Assembly: GCF_039521365.1 (NCBI RefSeq)
Contig: NZ_BAAACF010000001.1
Span: forward strand, 1,302,001-1,366,000
Source of the DNA: Clostridium_AW malenominatum
GTDB taxonomy: Bacteria > Bacillota > Clostridia > Clostridiales > Clostridiaceae
DNA length: 64,000 bases
Direction: 5' to 3'
The notes beneath the pieces are model-generated. The model was given only the letters and a program-made list of their open reading frames with translations, had not been told where the DNA came from and ran no database searches. Numbering within the stretch: position 1 is the stretch's first letter; every line of letters begins with the position of its first letter. Made by a program: the position numbers and the translations under genes. Positions 41,789 to 51,091 of this stretch are shown piece after piece.

Positions 41789-43456
41789 ATGAGGAAGGAA
41801 AAAGATAAAGTAAAAATTATTCCACTAGGTGGAGTAAACGAAATAGGAAAAAATCTCACAGTCATAGAATATAAAAATGATATAATTCTTATAGACTGCG
41901 GATTGAAGTTTCCAGATGAAGAAATGCTTGGTATAGACTTAGTAATACCAGACATAAGCTATCTCTTAAGAAACAAAGAAAAAGTAAAAGGAATATTTTT
42001 AACCCATGGACATGAAGACCATATAGGGGCACTTCCTTACGTACTCAAAGAATTAAATGTTCCTGTTTATGGAACAAGACTAACCTTAGGTATGTTAGAA
42101 ACAAAGTTAAAAGAGCATAACTTGTTAAGTATTGTTAAACTTAACTGCATAAAACCAAAAGATATTATAAAATTAGAGGATATTGCAATTGAATTTATTA
42201 GAACTAGTCATAGTATAGCAGATTCAGTAGCAATAGCTATTCACACTCCAGTAGGAGTAATACTACATACTGGAGACTTTAAAATCGATTATACCCCTAT
42301 TGATGGATGTGTAGCGGATTTAGCTAGATTTGCTGAGCTTGGGAAAAAGGGTGTAATCTTAATGATGGCTGATAGTACAAATGTTGAAAGACCGGGGTAT
42401 ACCATGTCCGAAAGCACTGTAGGAGAGGCTTTCGAAAATATATTTGCTACAGCCAAAGGGAGAATAATAGTAGCTACCTTTGCGTCACATATACATAGAA
42501 TTCAACAAGTGATTAGTGCCGCAAATAAATATGGTAGAAAAGTTGCTTTCTCAGGAAGAAGCATGGAAAATATTGTTGAGGTGGCAAAAGAATTAGGATA
42601 TATTGATGAGGCAAGTGAAGTAATTATCAATATTGACATGATTAACAAGTACCCTAATGATAAAGTGGTTATCATCACTACAGGAAGCCAGGGGGAGCCA
42701 ATGTCAGCATTGTCCAGAATGGCTGCTTCAGAACATAGGAAGGTGAATATAGTACCAGGAGATATGGTAATTATTTCAGCTACTCCTATTCCAGGCAATG
42801 AAAAGCTAGTATCTAGGGTGATTAATCAATTGTTTAAAAAAGGTGCAGAAGTTATATATGAATCTTTGGCAGATGTCCATGTATCTGGGCATGCGTGTCA
42901 AGAAGAGCTAAAACTCATGCACACTTTGGTTAAACCTAAGTTTTTTATACCTGTACATGGAGAATACAGGCATTTGAAACAACATATAGAGCTAGCTCAA
43001 AGGTTAGGCCTTAATCCAAACAATGGAATAATTGCTGAAGTCGGAGATGTAATTGAAGTTACTAAAGATTCCATAAGAAAAAATGGAACTGTTCCGTCTG
43101 GTCATGTGTTTGTTGATGGACTAGGAGTTGGAGATGTAGGTAACATAGTTCTTAGAGATAGAAAGCATTTATCCCAAGATGGAATATTAACTGTAGTTGT
43201 TACTATTGAAAAACAATCAGGTTCCGTAATTGCAGGTCCAGATATTATATCAAGAGGATTTGTATATGTTAGAGAATCAGAAGATTTAATGGAACAAGCT
43301 AGGAATATAGTTAAAAATGCTCTTAGGGAATGTGAAGAGAAACACATAACTGAATGGGCAAGTATTAAATCTAATATAAAAGAAGCACTTAGAGTATTCT
43401 TATATGAAAAAACTAAGAGAAGACCAATGATTCTACCTATTATAATGGAAATTTAA
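41789..43456 (+). CDS. rnjA: Ribonuclease J
   Basis: This 555-residue beta-CASP metallo-beta-lactamase RNase has both endonuclease and 5'-3' exonuclease activity and is central to mRNA turnover in Firmicutes. Motifs are FLTHGHEDHIGALPYV (zinc site), HTGDFKIDYTP, the beta-CASP block with SQGEPMSALSRMA, and HVSGHACQEELK and FIPVHGEYRHLK (motifs B and C). The C-terminal dimer domain is present. The length matches RNase J1/J2; only one copy is in the window. The ATG follows AAAGGAGGGGGAAA. Confidence 0.95.
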   Translation: MRKEKDKVKIIPLGGVNEIGKNLTVIEYKNDIILIDCGLKFPDEEMLGIDLVIPDISYLLRNKEKVKGIFLTHGHEDHIGALPYVLKELNVPVYGTRLTLGMLETKLKEHNLLSIVKLNCIKPKDIIKLEDIAIEFIRTSHSIADSVAIAIHTPVGVILHTGDFKIDYTPIDGCVADLARFAELGKKGVILMMADSTNVERPGYTMSESTVGEAFENIFATAKGRIIVATFASHIHRIQQVISAANKYGRKVAFSGRSMENIVEVAKELGYIDEASEVIINIDMINKYPNDKVVIITTGSQGEPMSALSRMAASEHRKVNIVPGDMVIISATPIPGNEKLVSRVINQLFKKGAEVIYESLADVHVSGHACQEELKLMHTLVKPKFFIPVHGEYRHLKQHIELAQRLGLNPNNGIIAEVGDVIEVTKDSIRKNGTVPSGHVFVDGLGVGDVGNIVLRDRKHLSQDGILTVVVTIEKQSGSVIAGPDIISRGFVYVRESEDLMEQARNIVKNALRECEEKHITEWASIKSNIKEALRVFLYEKTKRRPMILPIIMEI

Positions 43457-43486
43457 TTATTTAATTTAAATAAAGGAGAGGATGCT

Positions 43487-43837
43487 ATGAATATTTACGA
43501 CAAAGCTCATGAATTTGCGAAAGTATTAAAAACTTGTCCTGAAGTAATTGAATTAAAAAATTCAGGTAAAAAAATTGAAGCAAATGAAACTAATAAAAAA
43601 ATGTTAAGTGATTTTAGAAAGCTTCAATATGAAGCCTATTCGGAGCAAGTTAAAAATGGGAAACTATCCTCAGAAACAGAAAATAAGTTAAATAATTTAG
43701 GAGCAATAATATCAATGAACTCTGACGTTGGCGCTTATATACAGGCAGAAGCAAGGTTTGGAGTAATATGGGAAGATATTATGAAAATAATGAATGACGC
43801 AATTGATGTAGATTTAACTTTTGGAATAGGTAAATAA
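43487..43837 (+). CDS. ylbF: YlbF family regulator
   Basis: The 116-residue helical protein of the YlbF/YmcA (Com_YlbF) family begins MNIYDKAHEFAKVLKTCPE and has QAEARFGVIWEDIMKIM near the end. In B. subtilis YlbF, YmcA and YaaT form a complex that directs RNase Y processing and supports Spo0A phosphorylation and competence. Its position 30 bases after rnjA, an mRNA decay gene, fits an RNA-processing role. The ATG follows AAAGGAGAGGATGCT. A terminator follows at 43897. Confidence 0.88.
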   Translation: MNIYDKAHEFAKVLKTCPEVIELKNSGKKIEANETNKKMLSDFRKLQYEAYSEQVKNGKLSSETENKLNNLGAIISMNSDVGAYIQAEARFGVIWEDIMKIMNDAIDVDLTFGIGK

Positions 43838-43896
43838 TTGTGAAAAGTTGACTTTTATTGTTTTAAATATTAGAATAAATATTAACGACAAAATTC

Positions 43897-43930
43897 AATT
43901 GGATACTACTTAGGTATCCAATTTTTTTGA
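43897..43930 (+). terminator. Terminator after ylbF
   Basis: A 10-bp stem AATTGGATAC/GTATCCAATT with a 7-base loop is followed by seven T. Confidence 0.87.
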
Positions 43931-43962
43931 GAAATTTTATATAAAAAATTGGAGGAACAAAT

Positions 43963-45786
43963 ATGAATATATACACTAGAGAAGATATAAGAAATATAGC
44001 GATAATTGCCCACGTTGATCATGGCAAGACAACACTGGTAGATGCTTTATTAAAAAACAGCCATATTTTTAGAGAAAATGAAAAAGTAGAAGAGAGAATA
44101 ATGGACTCTAATGACTTAGAAAAAGAAAGAGGTATTACTATACTTTCTAAAAACACCTCTGTTATGCATAATGGAGTAAAAATTAATATAATAGATACTC
44201 CAGGCCATGCTGATTTTGGTGGGGAAGTAGAGAGAGTACTAAAGATGGTAGATAGCGTTCTTTTGGTTGTAGACTCCTATGAAGGACCTATGCCACAGAC
44301 AAAGTTCGTACTAAAAAAAGCATTAGAATTAGATTTAAGACCTATTGTTGTAATAAACAAAATTGATAGACCAGACGAAAGAGCGGCGGAAGTTTTAGAT
44401 GAGGTCTTTGACTTATTCGTAGAGCTAGGAGCTTCAGATGAACAATTAGATTTCCCAGTAGCCTATTGTTCAGCAAAAAAAGGAATAGCAAAGGCAGAAC
44501 TAGATCAAGAAAGCTCTAACATGGATCCATTATTTGATGTTATAATTAATAATGTAAAAGCCCCACAAGGAGAGTTAGACGCTCCGCTACAAATGCTTAT
44601 TTCCACAATAGATTCAAATGAATATGTTGGAAGAATTGCCATTGGTAAAATAGAAAGAGGTTCTGTTAAGAAAAATCAGCAGGTAGCGTTAATTAGAAAA
44701 GACGGTAAAATTAGTAATGTCAAGGTAAGTAATGTTTATGTATATAATGGACTTAAAAGAGAAGAAACTGAAGAAGCAAAATTAGGTGATATAGTTGCAG
44801 TTTCAGGTATCTCAGATATTAATATTGGTGAAACCTTAGCTGATAAGGAAACACCAGAAGCTTTACCTTTCATTGAAATTGATGAACCTACATTAAGCAT
44901 GTACTTTATAGTTAATGACTCACCTTTTGCAGGTAAAGAAGGTGACTATGTTACTTCAAGACACGTAAGAGATAGACTTCTTAAGGAAGTTGAAACAAAT
45001 GTAAGTTTAAAGGTGGAAGAAACTGAGTCAGCGGATTCCTTTAAAGTCAGCGGAAGAGGAGAGCTACATCTTTCAGTATTAATCGAAACTATGAGAAGAG
45101 AAGGCTATGAATTTCAGGTTTCAAAGCCAATGGTAATTTATAAAGACGTTGACGGCGTTAAACATGAGCCAATGGAATACTTAACTATAGATGTACCAGA
45201 AGAGTTTATGGGAGCGGTAATTGAAAAGCTAGGACCTAGAAAAGCTGAAATGGTAAATATGACTTCAGCATTAAATGGATATACAAGACTTGAATTTAAA
45301 GTGCCAGCTAGAGGGCTTATAGGCTTTAGAGGAGAATTTATGACCGATACTAAAGGAAATGGTATAATGAACCACATATTAAGTGGATTTGAGCCATATA
45401 AAGGGGATATACCAGAAAGAAGTAGAGGGTCCTTAGTAGCCTTTGAAGCAGGAACTGCAGTTGCTTATGGTCTTTATAATGCTCAAGAAAGAGGTATTCT
45501 ATTTGTTGAACCAGGTACAGATGTTTATGAAGGTATGATAGTTGGGGAATGTTCTAGAGGAGAAGATATAGAAGTTAATGTTTGCAAAAAGAAACATTTA
45601 TCAAATATGAGATCTTCAGGTGCTGATGATGCATTGAAATTAACTCCTGTAAGCCCAATGTCCTTAGAAAATTGTCTAGAATTTGTAACTATGGATGAAC
45701 TTGTTGAAGTAACTCCAAAGAGTATAAGAATGAGAAAAAAAATTCTTAATAGTGAGATGAGGAAAAGAGCTAATAAGAGAAAATAA
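43963..45786 (+). CDS. typA: Translational GTPase TypA/BipA
   Basis: The 607-residue ribosome-associated GTPase supports 50S assembly and growth under stress or cold. G motifs are AHVDHGKTTLVDALL (G1), KERGITILSKN (G2), DTPGHADFGGEVERV (G3), NKIDRPDERA (G4) and CSAKKG (G5). EF-G-like domains III and V follow, then the TypA-specific C-terminal domain with RSSGADDALKLTP. The ATG follows TTGGAGGAACAAAT. mltG is 14 bases downstream, probably in the same transcript. Confidence 0.96.
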   Translation: MNIYTREDIRNIAIIAHVDHGKTTLVDALLKNSHIFRENEKVEERIMDSNDLEKERGITILSKNTSVMHNGVKINIIDTPGHADFGGEVERVLKMVDSVLLVVDSYEGPMPQTKFVLKKALELDLRPIVVINKIDRPDERAAEVLDEVFDLFVELGASDEQLDFPVAYCSAKKGIAKAELDQESSNMDPLFDVIINNVKAPQGELDAPLQMLISTIDSNEYVGRIAIGKIERGSVKKNQQVALIRKDGKISNVKVSNVYVYNGLKREETEEAKLGDIVAVSGISDINIGETLADKETPEALPFIEIDEPTLSMYFIVNDSPFAGKEGDYVTSRHVRDRLLKEVETNVSLKVEETESADSFKVSGRGELHLSVLIETMRREGYEFQVSKPMVIYKDVDGVKHEPMEYLTIDVPEEFMGAVIEKLGPRKAEMVNMTSALNGYTRLEFKVPARGLIGFRGEFMTDTKGNGIMNHILSGFEPYKGDIPERSRGSLVAFEAGTAVAYGLYNAQERGILFVEPGTDVYEGMIVGECSRGEDIEVNVCKKKHLSNMRSSGADDALKLTPVSPMSLENCLEFVTMDELVEVTPKSIRMRKKILNSEMRKRANKRK

Positions 45787-45800
45787 GGGATGAGGGGAAT

Positions 45801-46811
45801 ATGAGAAAGGACGGTTCAATTAAAGTTATATTGATTATTATTATTGCTTTAGGTATTTCATCATATTTTTATTATTACTCAGTAAGCAAGCATCCTTTTA
45901 AAAAGGATATAGAGGAAGTTCGAGTGGTGGTTAATCCAGGAGATAGCTTATATAAGGTATTAGACAACTTAAAAGAAGAGAATAAGATAAGAAGTTTGCT
46001 TATAATAAAGGCTTATATAAAAAAGAATAATCTTCAGACAAATATAAAACCAGGGAATTATATTATTAAATCTGATGTAAATTTAAATGTATTTTTAACA
46101 GATTTGAATGAAGGCCTTTATAATAAAGATTTAATTAAAATTACTATACCAGAAGGATATGATATTGAAAAAATTGCACAAACTCTTGAGAATAAGAACG
46201 TAATAAGTAAAGAAGAGTTCATAAGTGGAGTAAAGCAATATGTTGTTCCAGAGTATATAAAAGAAAAGGGAAATAGAAAATATGCTTTAGAGGGATATTT
46301 GTTTCCCGATACTTATATGCTTGCGAAGGAAATGAAGGCAGAAGATATAATCAATATAATGTTTAATAGATTTAATGGGGCATTAAATGAACTAAGAGAA
46401 AAGTATAAAATAGATAATGATAAAGTAGATACAATAATAACAGTGGCCTCAATGGTAGAAAAAGAAGCAGAAGCTTCTAGCGAAAGAGGAAAAGTAGCGT
46501 CTGTATTCTATAATAGAATGAAAAAGGGTATGAGGATGCAATCCTGTGCTACAGTTTTATATGCTTTAGGTGAGCATAGGGATAAATTATACGATAGGGA
46601 TTTAAAGGTTGATTCACCATATAACACATATATAATCGATGGATTTCCACCAGGACCAATTGCAAGTCCTGGTATGGCATCCATAGAAGCTGCATTGAAT
46701 CCAGAGGATACAAATTATTTATTTTTCGTATCCTATAATGATGGAACACATTTTTTTACCCATGATTATAATGAATTTTTAAAGGTTAAAGCAAAAACAC
46801 AAGGAAACTAA
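45801..46811 (+). CDS. mltG: Endolytic transglycosylase MltG
   Basis: The 336-residue membrane-anchored YceG-like enzyme cuts nascent peptidoglycan glycan strands. One N-terminal helix (about residues 7-25) is followed by a LysM-like part (VNPGDSLYKVLDNLKEE) and the YceG domain. The catalytic Glu lies in VASMVEKEAEASSERGKVA; YALEGYLFPDTYML and PYNTYIIDGFPPGPIASPG are family signatures. It follows typA and precedes the tRNA modification genes trmR and trhP, as in many Firmicutes. Confidence 0.94.
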   Translation: MRKDGSIKVILIIIIALGISSYFYYYSVSKHPFKKDIEEVRVVVNPGDSLYKVLDNLKEENKIRSLLIIKAYIKKNNLQTNIKPGNYIIKSDVNLNVFLTDLNEGLYNKDLIKITIPEGYDIEKIAQTLENKNVISKEEFISGVKQYVVPEYIKEKGNRKYALEGYLFPDTYMLAKEMKAEDIINIMFNRFNGALNELREKYKIDNDKVDTIITVASMVEKEAEASSERGKVASVFYNRMKKGMRMQSCATVLYALGEHRDKLYDRDLKVDSPYNTYIIDGFPPGPIASPGMASIEAALNPEDTNYLFFVSYNDGTHFFTHDYNEFLKVKAKTQGN

Positions 46812-46831
46812 AGAAGCATCAGGAGGAGAAT

Positions 46832-47485
46832 ATGAGCGGTATTACTTATGACTATATGGAAGAATATTTAAGAGGGCTTATAAAAGAGGATAGAAACCCA
46901 CTAATTGAACTAGAAGAATATGCTAGAGAAAATAATGTTCCTATAATTCAAAAAGAAGTGGGAAGGTTTTTAGAAGTTATGTTAAGCTTAAAAAAACCAA
47001 AAAAAATACTAGAACTGGGTACAGCTATTGGGTATTCTTCTATTATGATGGCTATGGCTTGTCAAGGTGAGTGCGAAATAGTTACCATTGATAGAGATGA
47101 AAATATGATAAAACTAGCAAAAGAAAATATTAAAAAATATGGATACAGTAAGAATATTCATATAATTGAAGGAGATTGCTTAGAAGTCTTAGAAAAACTT
47201 GAGGGCGAGTTTGATTTTATATTTATGGATGCAGGTAAAGGTCATTACAATCATTTTTTCCCTCATTGTTTAAGAATGTTAAAAAAAGAGGGAGTTATAG
47301 TAGCAGATAATGTTTTATTTAGAGGAATGATAGCCACAAACGATCTAGTAAAAAGAAGGAAGATTACTATAGTAAAAAGAATGAGAAAATTTTTAGAGGA
47401 AGTTTCTGAGAGGGAGTTTCTGACTTCAATAATTCCTATGGGGGATGGTATAGCAGTTATAAAAAGGAGGAATGAAGATGAATAA
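46832..47485 (+). CDS. trmR: SAM-dependent O-methyltransferase, tRNA 5-hydroxyuridine methyltransferase type
   Basis: The 217-residue class I methyltransferase has the SAM-binding motif LELGTAIGYSSIMMA, the acidic TIDRDENMIKLAKENIKKYG and FIFMDAGKGHYNHF. It resembles Bacillus TrmR (YrrM), which methylates 5-hydroxyuridine 34 to 5-methoxyuridine. The next gene is a U32 protein of the TrhP type, which makes that hydroxyuridine, and overlaps it by 8 bases. The neighbourhood supports the tRNA assignment over a catechol-type substrate. The ATG follows AGGAGGAGAAT. Confidence 0.87.
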   Translation: MSGITYDYMEEYLRGLIKEDRNPLIELEEYARENNVPIIQKEVGRFLEVMLSLKKPKKILELGTAIGYSSIMMAMACQGECEIVTIDRDENMIKLAKENIKKYGYSKNIHIIEGDCLEVLEKLEGEFDFIFMDAGKGHYNHFFPHCLRMLKKEGVIVADNVLFRGMIATNDLVKRRKITIVKRMRKFLEEVSEREFLTSIIPMGDGIAVIKRRNEDE

Positions 47486-48704
47486 GCCAGAAATATTAGC
47501 GCCTGCAGGGAATCTAGAAAAACTGAAAACAGCTATTTTATTTGGTGCTGATGCTGTATATTTAGGCGGGAGTAAATTAAATTTAAGAGCCTTTGCAGAT
47601 AATTTTTCCGACGAAGAGTTAAAAGAAGGTATAGAATTTGCTCATAGTAGAGGGAAAAAGGTATATGTTACAGTTAATGTTTTCCCACGTAATGAAGATT
47701 TGGATGGTTTAGATTATTATATATTACAATTATATAATTTAAATGTAGATGCTATAATAGTGTCCGACCCTGGAATAATTATGACGGCAAGAGAAGTTGC
47801 TCCAGATTTAGAAATACATCTAAGCACCCAAGCAAACAATGTTAATTGGAAGTCAGCATTATTTTGGCATAAACAAGGAGTTAAGAGAATTGTTTTAGCG
47901 AGGGAACTTTCTATAGAAGAAATAAAAGAAATAAGAGCTAAACTGCCTAGTGATTGTGAACTTGAGGCCTTTGTTCATGGTTCTATGTGCATGTCCTATT
48001 CAGGTAGATGTGTAATATCTAACTATATGACTGGAAGGGATGCTAATAGAGGGCAATGTGCTCAGCCTTGCAGATATAAGTACTCTGTTGTAGAGGAAAA
48101 AAGACCAGGTCAATATTTTCCTATAGTTGAAGATGATAGAGGAACATATTTATTTAATTCTAAAGATATGTGCATGATAGAGCATATTCCAGAGCTTGTA
48201 GATTCGGGGATAGATTCCTTTAAGATTGAAGGAAGAATGAAGAGTTCATACTATGCAGCTTCTGTGGTAAAATCCTATAGAGAAGCTCTTGACAGCTATT
48301 TTGAAAATCCTAAGGGATATAGCTTTAAAGAAGAGTGGATGGATAACCTTTTAAAAACTAGCCATAGAGAATATTATACTGGATTTTATTTTGGGGACAA
48401 AAATAATATAATTTATGAAAATTCATCTTACATTAGAGATTATGATATAGTGGGTATTGTAAGAGGATATGATAAATCCTCAGGAGAAGCTATAATAGAA
48501 CAAAGAAATAAAATATTTGAAGGAGATATTGTAGAGGTCTTGAGACCAATAGGGAAAAACTACAATATAAAGTTGGAAAACTTAAGAGATGAAGATGGAA
48601 ATAAAATAAATGCTACTCCTGTAGCTCAAATGATATATCGGGCAAAAGTAAATGAAGAAGTTGAAGAAAACTACATGTTAATTAAGGCAGCTTCAAAGAA
48701 ATAA
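47478..48704 (+). CDS. trhP: Peptidase U32 family, tRNA uridine 5-hydroxylation protein TrhP
   Basis: The 408-residue U32 protein has PEILAPAGNLEKLKTAILFG and GADAVYLGG, then the cysteine-rich signature VHGSMCMSYSGRCVISNYMTG and GQCAQPCRYKY, likely Fe-S ligands. SFKIEGRMKSSYYAA is also conserved. TrhP proteins hydroxylate U34 of certain tRNAs using prephenate; the old label peptidase is probably wrong. Of the two start ATGs, 47478 is preferred because AAGGAGG is 7 bases upstream, while 47472 is too close. It is coupled to trmR. Bacillus has two U32 copies here, this organism one. Confidence 0.9.
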   Translation: MNKPEILAPAGNLEKLKTAILFGADAVYLGGSKLNLRAFADNFSDEELKEGIEFAHSRGKKVYVTVNVFPRNEDLDGLDYYILQLYNLNVDAIIVSDPGIIMTAREVAPDLEIHLSTQANNVNWKSALFWHKQGVKRIVLARELSIEEIKEIRAKLPSDCELEAFVHGSMCMSYSGRCVISNYMTGRDANRGQCAQPCRYKYSVVEEKRPGQYFPIVEDDRGTYLFNSKDMCMIEHIPELVDSGIDSFKIEGRMKSSYYAASVVKSYREALDSYFENPKGYSFKEEWMDNLLKTSHREYYTGFYFGDKNNIIYENSSYIRDYDIVGIVRGYDKSSGEAIIEQRNKIFEGDIVEVLRPIGKNYNIKLENLRDEDGNKINATPVAQMIYRAKVNEEVEENYMLIKAASKK

Positions 48705-48743
48705 GGATAAATAGTTAAATTCTAGGGGGAGAAAGTGTACAAT

Positions 48744-49370
48744 ATGAGAAAGCCAGTTTTAATAGGTATTACAGGTGGTACGGGTTCTGGTAAAAGTACA
48801 ATAGCAAAAGAGATATACAAAAATTTTAGTGAAAAATGTATAGCTATGATAGAGCAAGATAGCTATTATAAAGATCAAAGCCATCTCACTTTTGAAGAAA
48901 GAATAACAACAAACTATGATCATCCAGATGCTTTTGATAATGAGTTATTGGTAGAGCATTTAAACTTATTACTTAAAGGTGAGGTTATTAATAAGCCTAT
49001 TTATGATTTTGAGAAGCATAATAGAAGAGCTGAAACCATTAAGGTATATCCAAAGGATATTGTAATTGTTGAAGGTATTTTAGTGCTAGAGGACATGGCT
49101 TTAAGGAACATGTTAGATATTAAAATATTTGTGGACACTGACGCAGATGTAAGGATAATTAGAAGGTTACTTAGAGATATGAAGGAAAGAGGAAGAACGG
49201 TTGATTCTGTTATTACTCAATATCTTGAGGTGGTAAGACCTATGCATATGCAATTTGTAGACCCAAGCAAAAGATATGCGGATATAATTATACCAGAAGG
49301 TGGACATAATAAAGTTGCTATAGATGTGATAGTAGGTAATATTAAGCAATTATTGCAAGATGGTAAATAA
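48744..49370 (+). CDS. udk: Uridine kinase
   Basis: The 208-residue kinase phosphorylates uridine and cytidine to their monophosphates in pyrimidine salvage. The P-loop ITGGTGSGKSTIAKEI is at the N-terminus, followed by EQDSYYKDQSHLTFEER, NYDHPDAFDNELL, YDFEKHNRRAET and VEGILVLED. RIIRRLLRDMKERGRT completes the family. Two starts are possible: GTG 48735 (3 bases after GGGGGAG) and ATG 48744 (12 bases after). I chose the ATG because it gives the typical N-terminus. A strong hairpin follows before the penicillin-binding protein gene. Confidence 0.94.
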   Translation: MRKPVLIGITGGTGSGKSTIAKEIYKNFSEKCIAMIEQDSYYKDQSHLTFEERITTNYDHPDAFDNELLVEHLNLLLKGEVINKPIYDFEKHNRRAETIKVYPKDIVIVEGILVLEDMALRNMLDIKIFVDTDADVRIIRRLLRDMKERGRTVDSVITQYLEVVRPMHMQFVDPSKRYADIIIPEGGHNKVAIDVIVGNIKQLLQDGK

Positions 49371-49383
49371 AATATAGGAATAT

Positions 49384-49430
49384 AATACCTTTCTTTGGCT
49401 ATAATCATAGTTGAAAGAGAGGTATTTTTT
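49384..49430 (+). terminator. Terminator-like hairpin that contains the ribosome binding site of the next gene
   Basis: A 13-bp stem (AATACCTTTCTTT, 49384-49396, with 49414-49426, one wobble) plus an inner helix is followed by T at 49425-49431. It looks like the udk terminator. GAGAGG (49417-49422), the only binding site for ATG 49432, is in the right arm. Confidence 0.78.
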
Positions 49431-49431
49431 T

Positions 49432-51072
49432 ATGAGAAGAGATAGATTATCCTGGCTATTTTTATCATTTTTAATTTGTTTTATATATGTATATGTAAAT
49501 ATTGTAAAGCTACAATATAATAAATCTGATGAATTAAGCGTTATTGCAGATTCTCAATATACTCAAAAGGAATGGGTATCAGAACTTGGTTATAAATTAT
49601 TAGATTCTACAAGAAAAGATTTATTAGAATATGTAACTAAATATAATGCAGTAATACTTCCTAATATTTTTATAAGAAATAATACAGAAGTTGAGAGAGA
49701 AGAAGTATTAAAGCTAATTTATATACTTAAAAATTATGATGAAGAGTATGACTTGTCAGAGGGGCAGCTCAGTGGTGAATCCCAAAAGTTATACTTCCCA
49801 GTAGATAAAGAAACTTATGAAAAGCTTAAAAGAATAAAAGATGTAAAGGGTTTTTATGTTTATTCTTATGAGGAAATCGATAGAAGCGAAGGATGGAAAA
49901 TTGAAAATATATTATCTAGTACAAGAAATCTTATGGATAACTCTTTAAAGAATTCTAATTCCTTAGAAATGCAAATACAGGAGAAGGTAAAAGATAATAA
50001 AAGACCTTATAGAGAATTTGTATTAGATATGGATGGAGATATTACAGTGAAGGAAAATAATGAGGAGAAATTGAATAGAAATATTCTCCTTACTGTAGAT
50101 AGAAATTTTCAAGATGAAATAAAAGAAATTTTAAATGACAAATACAAAGATTACGAACAAATTGGGGTAATTGTTCTGGAAAGTAAAACAGGAAAAATTG
50201 AAGCAATGGTTCAAAAAAATGATAAGCTACCTAATGTAAATATAGGAGCAGAAACATTAAATGGATTTTTCCCAGGATCTATTTTTAAAACAATAATTTT
50301 AGAAGGGGTTTTGGAAGAAGGAAAGGTATCTTTAGGAGAAAAATTAACCTGTGAGGGGTTATATGAAAGTAAAAAGGATAAAGATAAAATTGGACATGGA
50401 GAGTTAACTGTAGAAGAAGCCTATGTGGTTTCCTGCAACGATATATATTCACAACTGGGAAATAGATTAGGTGAAGATAAATTAATGGAATTATTAAAAG
50501 GACAAAATATCTTTTCAAAAGTATTGGGATTTGAAAAAGAGCAAAAGGGTGCTTTGGAAAGCAAAGAATTAAAGGTTGAAGATGGAAGCCTGGGTATTAC
50601 TGCTATAGGGCAAAACATAAGAATTACTCCCTTGCAGGCGGTTGGAATAGTAAATACTATAATAAATGAAGGAATTTACATAAGGCCTCAGCTAGTAATG
50701 GCGATGATTGACAAGGATGGTAAAGTCATAGAGGAATACAAAACAAATAGCGAGAGAGTTATTTCAGAGGAAACTAGCGAAAAGATCAAAAAGGTCATGA
50801 AAAAAGTTGTAAATGAAGGAACGGGAATAAGAGCTAAAGTAGAAGGGGCAGAAGTTGGAGGGAAAACAGGTTCTACAGAAAGAATGGAAAATGGAGAGAA
50901 GTTCTCAGATGGATGGTTCATTGGATATTTTAATAAAGAGGATAAGTATTATACAGCGGTAGTATTTGTAAAGAATATTAATAAAGATAGTGAAAGCGGA
51001 GGAAGTACCGCAGCACCTATATTTGGGGATATTGTAAAGATAAAAAAGGGAGATTTTAAGGCCGCCAATTAA
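49432..51072 (+). CDS. Penicillin-binding protein, transpeptidase domain
   Basis: 546 residues. One N-terminal membrane helix (about residues 7-24) precedes a poorly conserved extracytoplasmic segment and a class B-like transpeptidase domain. The active-site motifs are SxxK in FFPGSIFKT near residue 283, SxN in VSCNDIYS near 331, and KTG in VGGKTGSTE near 480. It cross-links peptidoglycan outside the membrane; a division or sporulation-specific role is possible. The frame continues upstream to 49411, but ATG 49432 is preceded by GAGAGG inside the upstream hairpin. It is transcribed away from udk. Confidence 0.9.
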   Translation: MRRDRLSWLFLSFLICFIYVYVNIVKLQYNKSDELSVIADSQYTQKEWVSELGYKLLDSTRKDLLEYVTKYNAVILPNIFIRNNTEVEREEVLKLIYILKNYDEEYDLSEGQLSGESQKLYFPVDKETYEKLKRIKDVKGFYVYSYEEIDRSEGWKIENILSSTRNLMDNSLKNSNSLEMQIQEKVKDNKRPYREFVLDMDGDITVKENNEEKLNRNILLTVDRNFQDEIKEILNDKYKDYEQIGVIVLESKTGKIEAMVQKNDKLPNVNIGAETLNGFFPGSIFKTIILEGVLEEGKVSLGEKLTCEGLYESKKDKDKIGHGELTVEEAYVVSCNDIYSQLGNRLGEDKLMELLKGQNIFSKVLGFEKEQKGALESKELKVEDGSLGITAIGQNIRITPLQAVGIVNTIINEGIYIRPQLVMAMIDKDGKVIEEYKTNSERVISEETSEKIKKVMKKVVNEGTGIRAKVEGAEVGGKTGSTERMENGEKFSDGWFIGYFNKEDKYYTAVVFVKNINKDSESGGSTAAPIFGDIVKIKKGDFKAAN

Positions 51073-51080
51073 GACGGCCT
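51059..51080. terminator. Weak hairpin between the penicillin-binding protein and ymaF genes
   Basis: AGGCCG (51059-51064) pairs with CGGCCT (51075-51080) around the stop codon. It is GC-rich but lacks a convincing T run. Confidence 0.4.
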
Positions 51081-51091
51081 AGCATAATATA

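Noticed and set aside
41789..43456. Beta-lactamase assignment for the metallo-beta-lactamase fold protein
   Set aside because: The beta-CASP motifs and the 555-residue length identify ribonuclease J.
47478..48704. Collagenase/peptidase role for the U32 protein
   Set aside because: The coupling to a TrmR-type tRNA methyltransferase and the cysteine pattern fit the TrhP tRNA hydroxylation group better.
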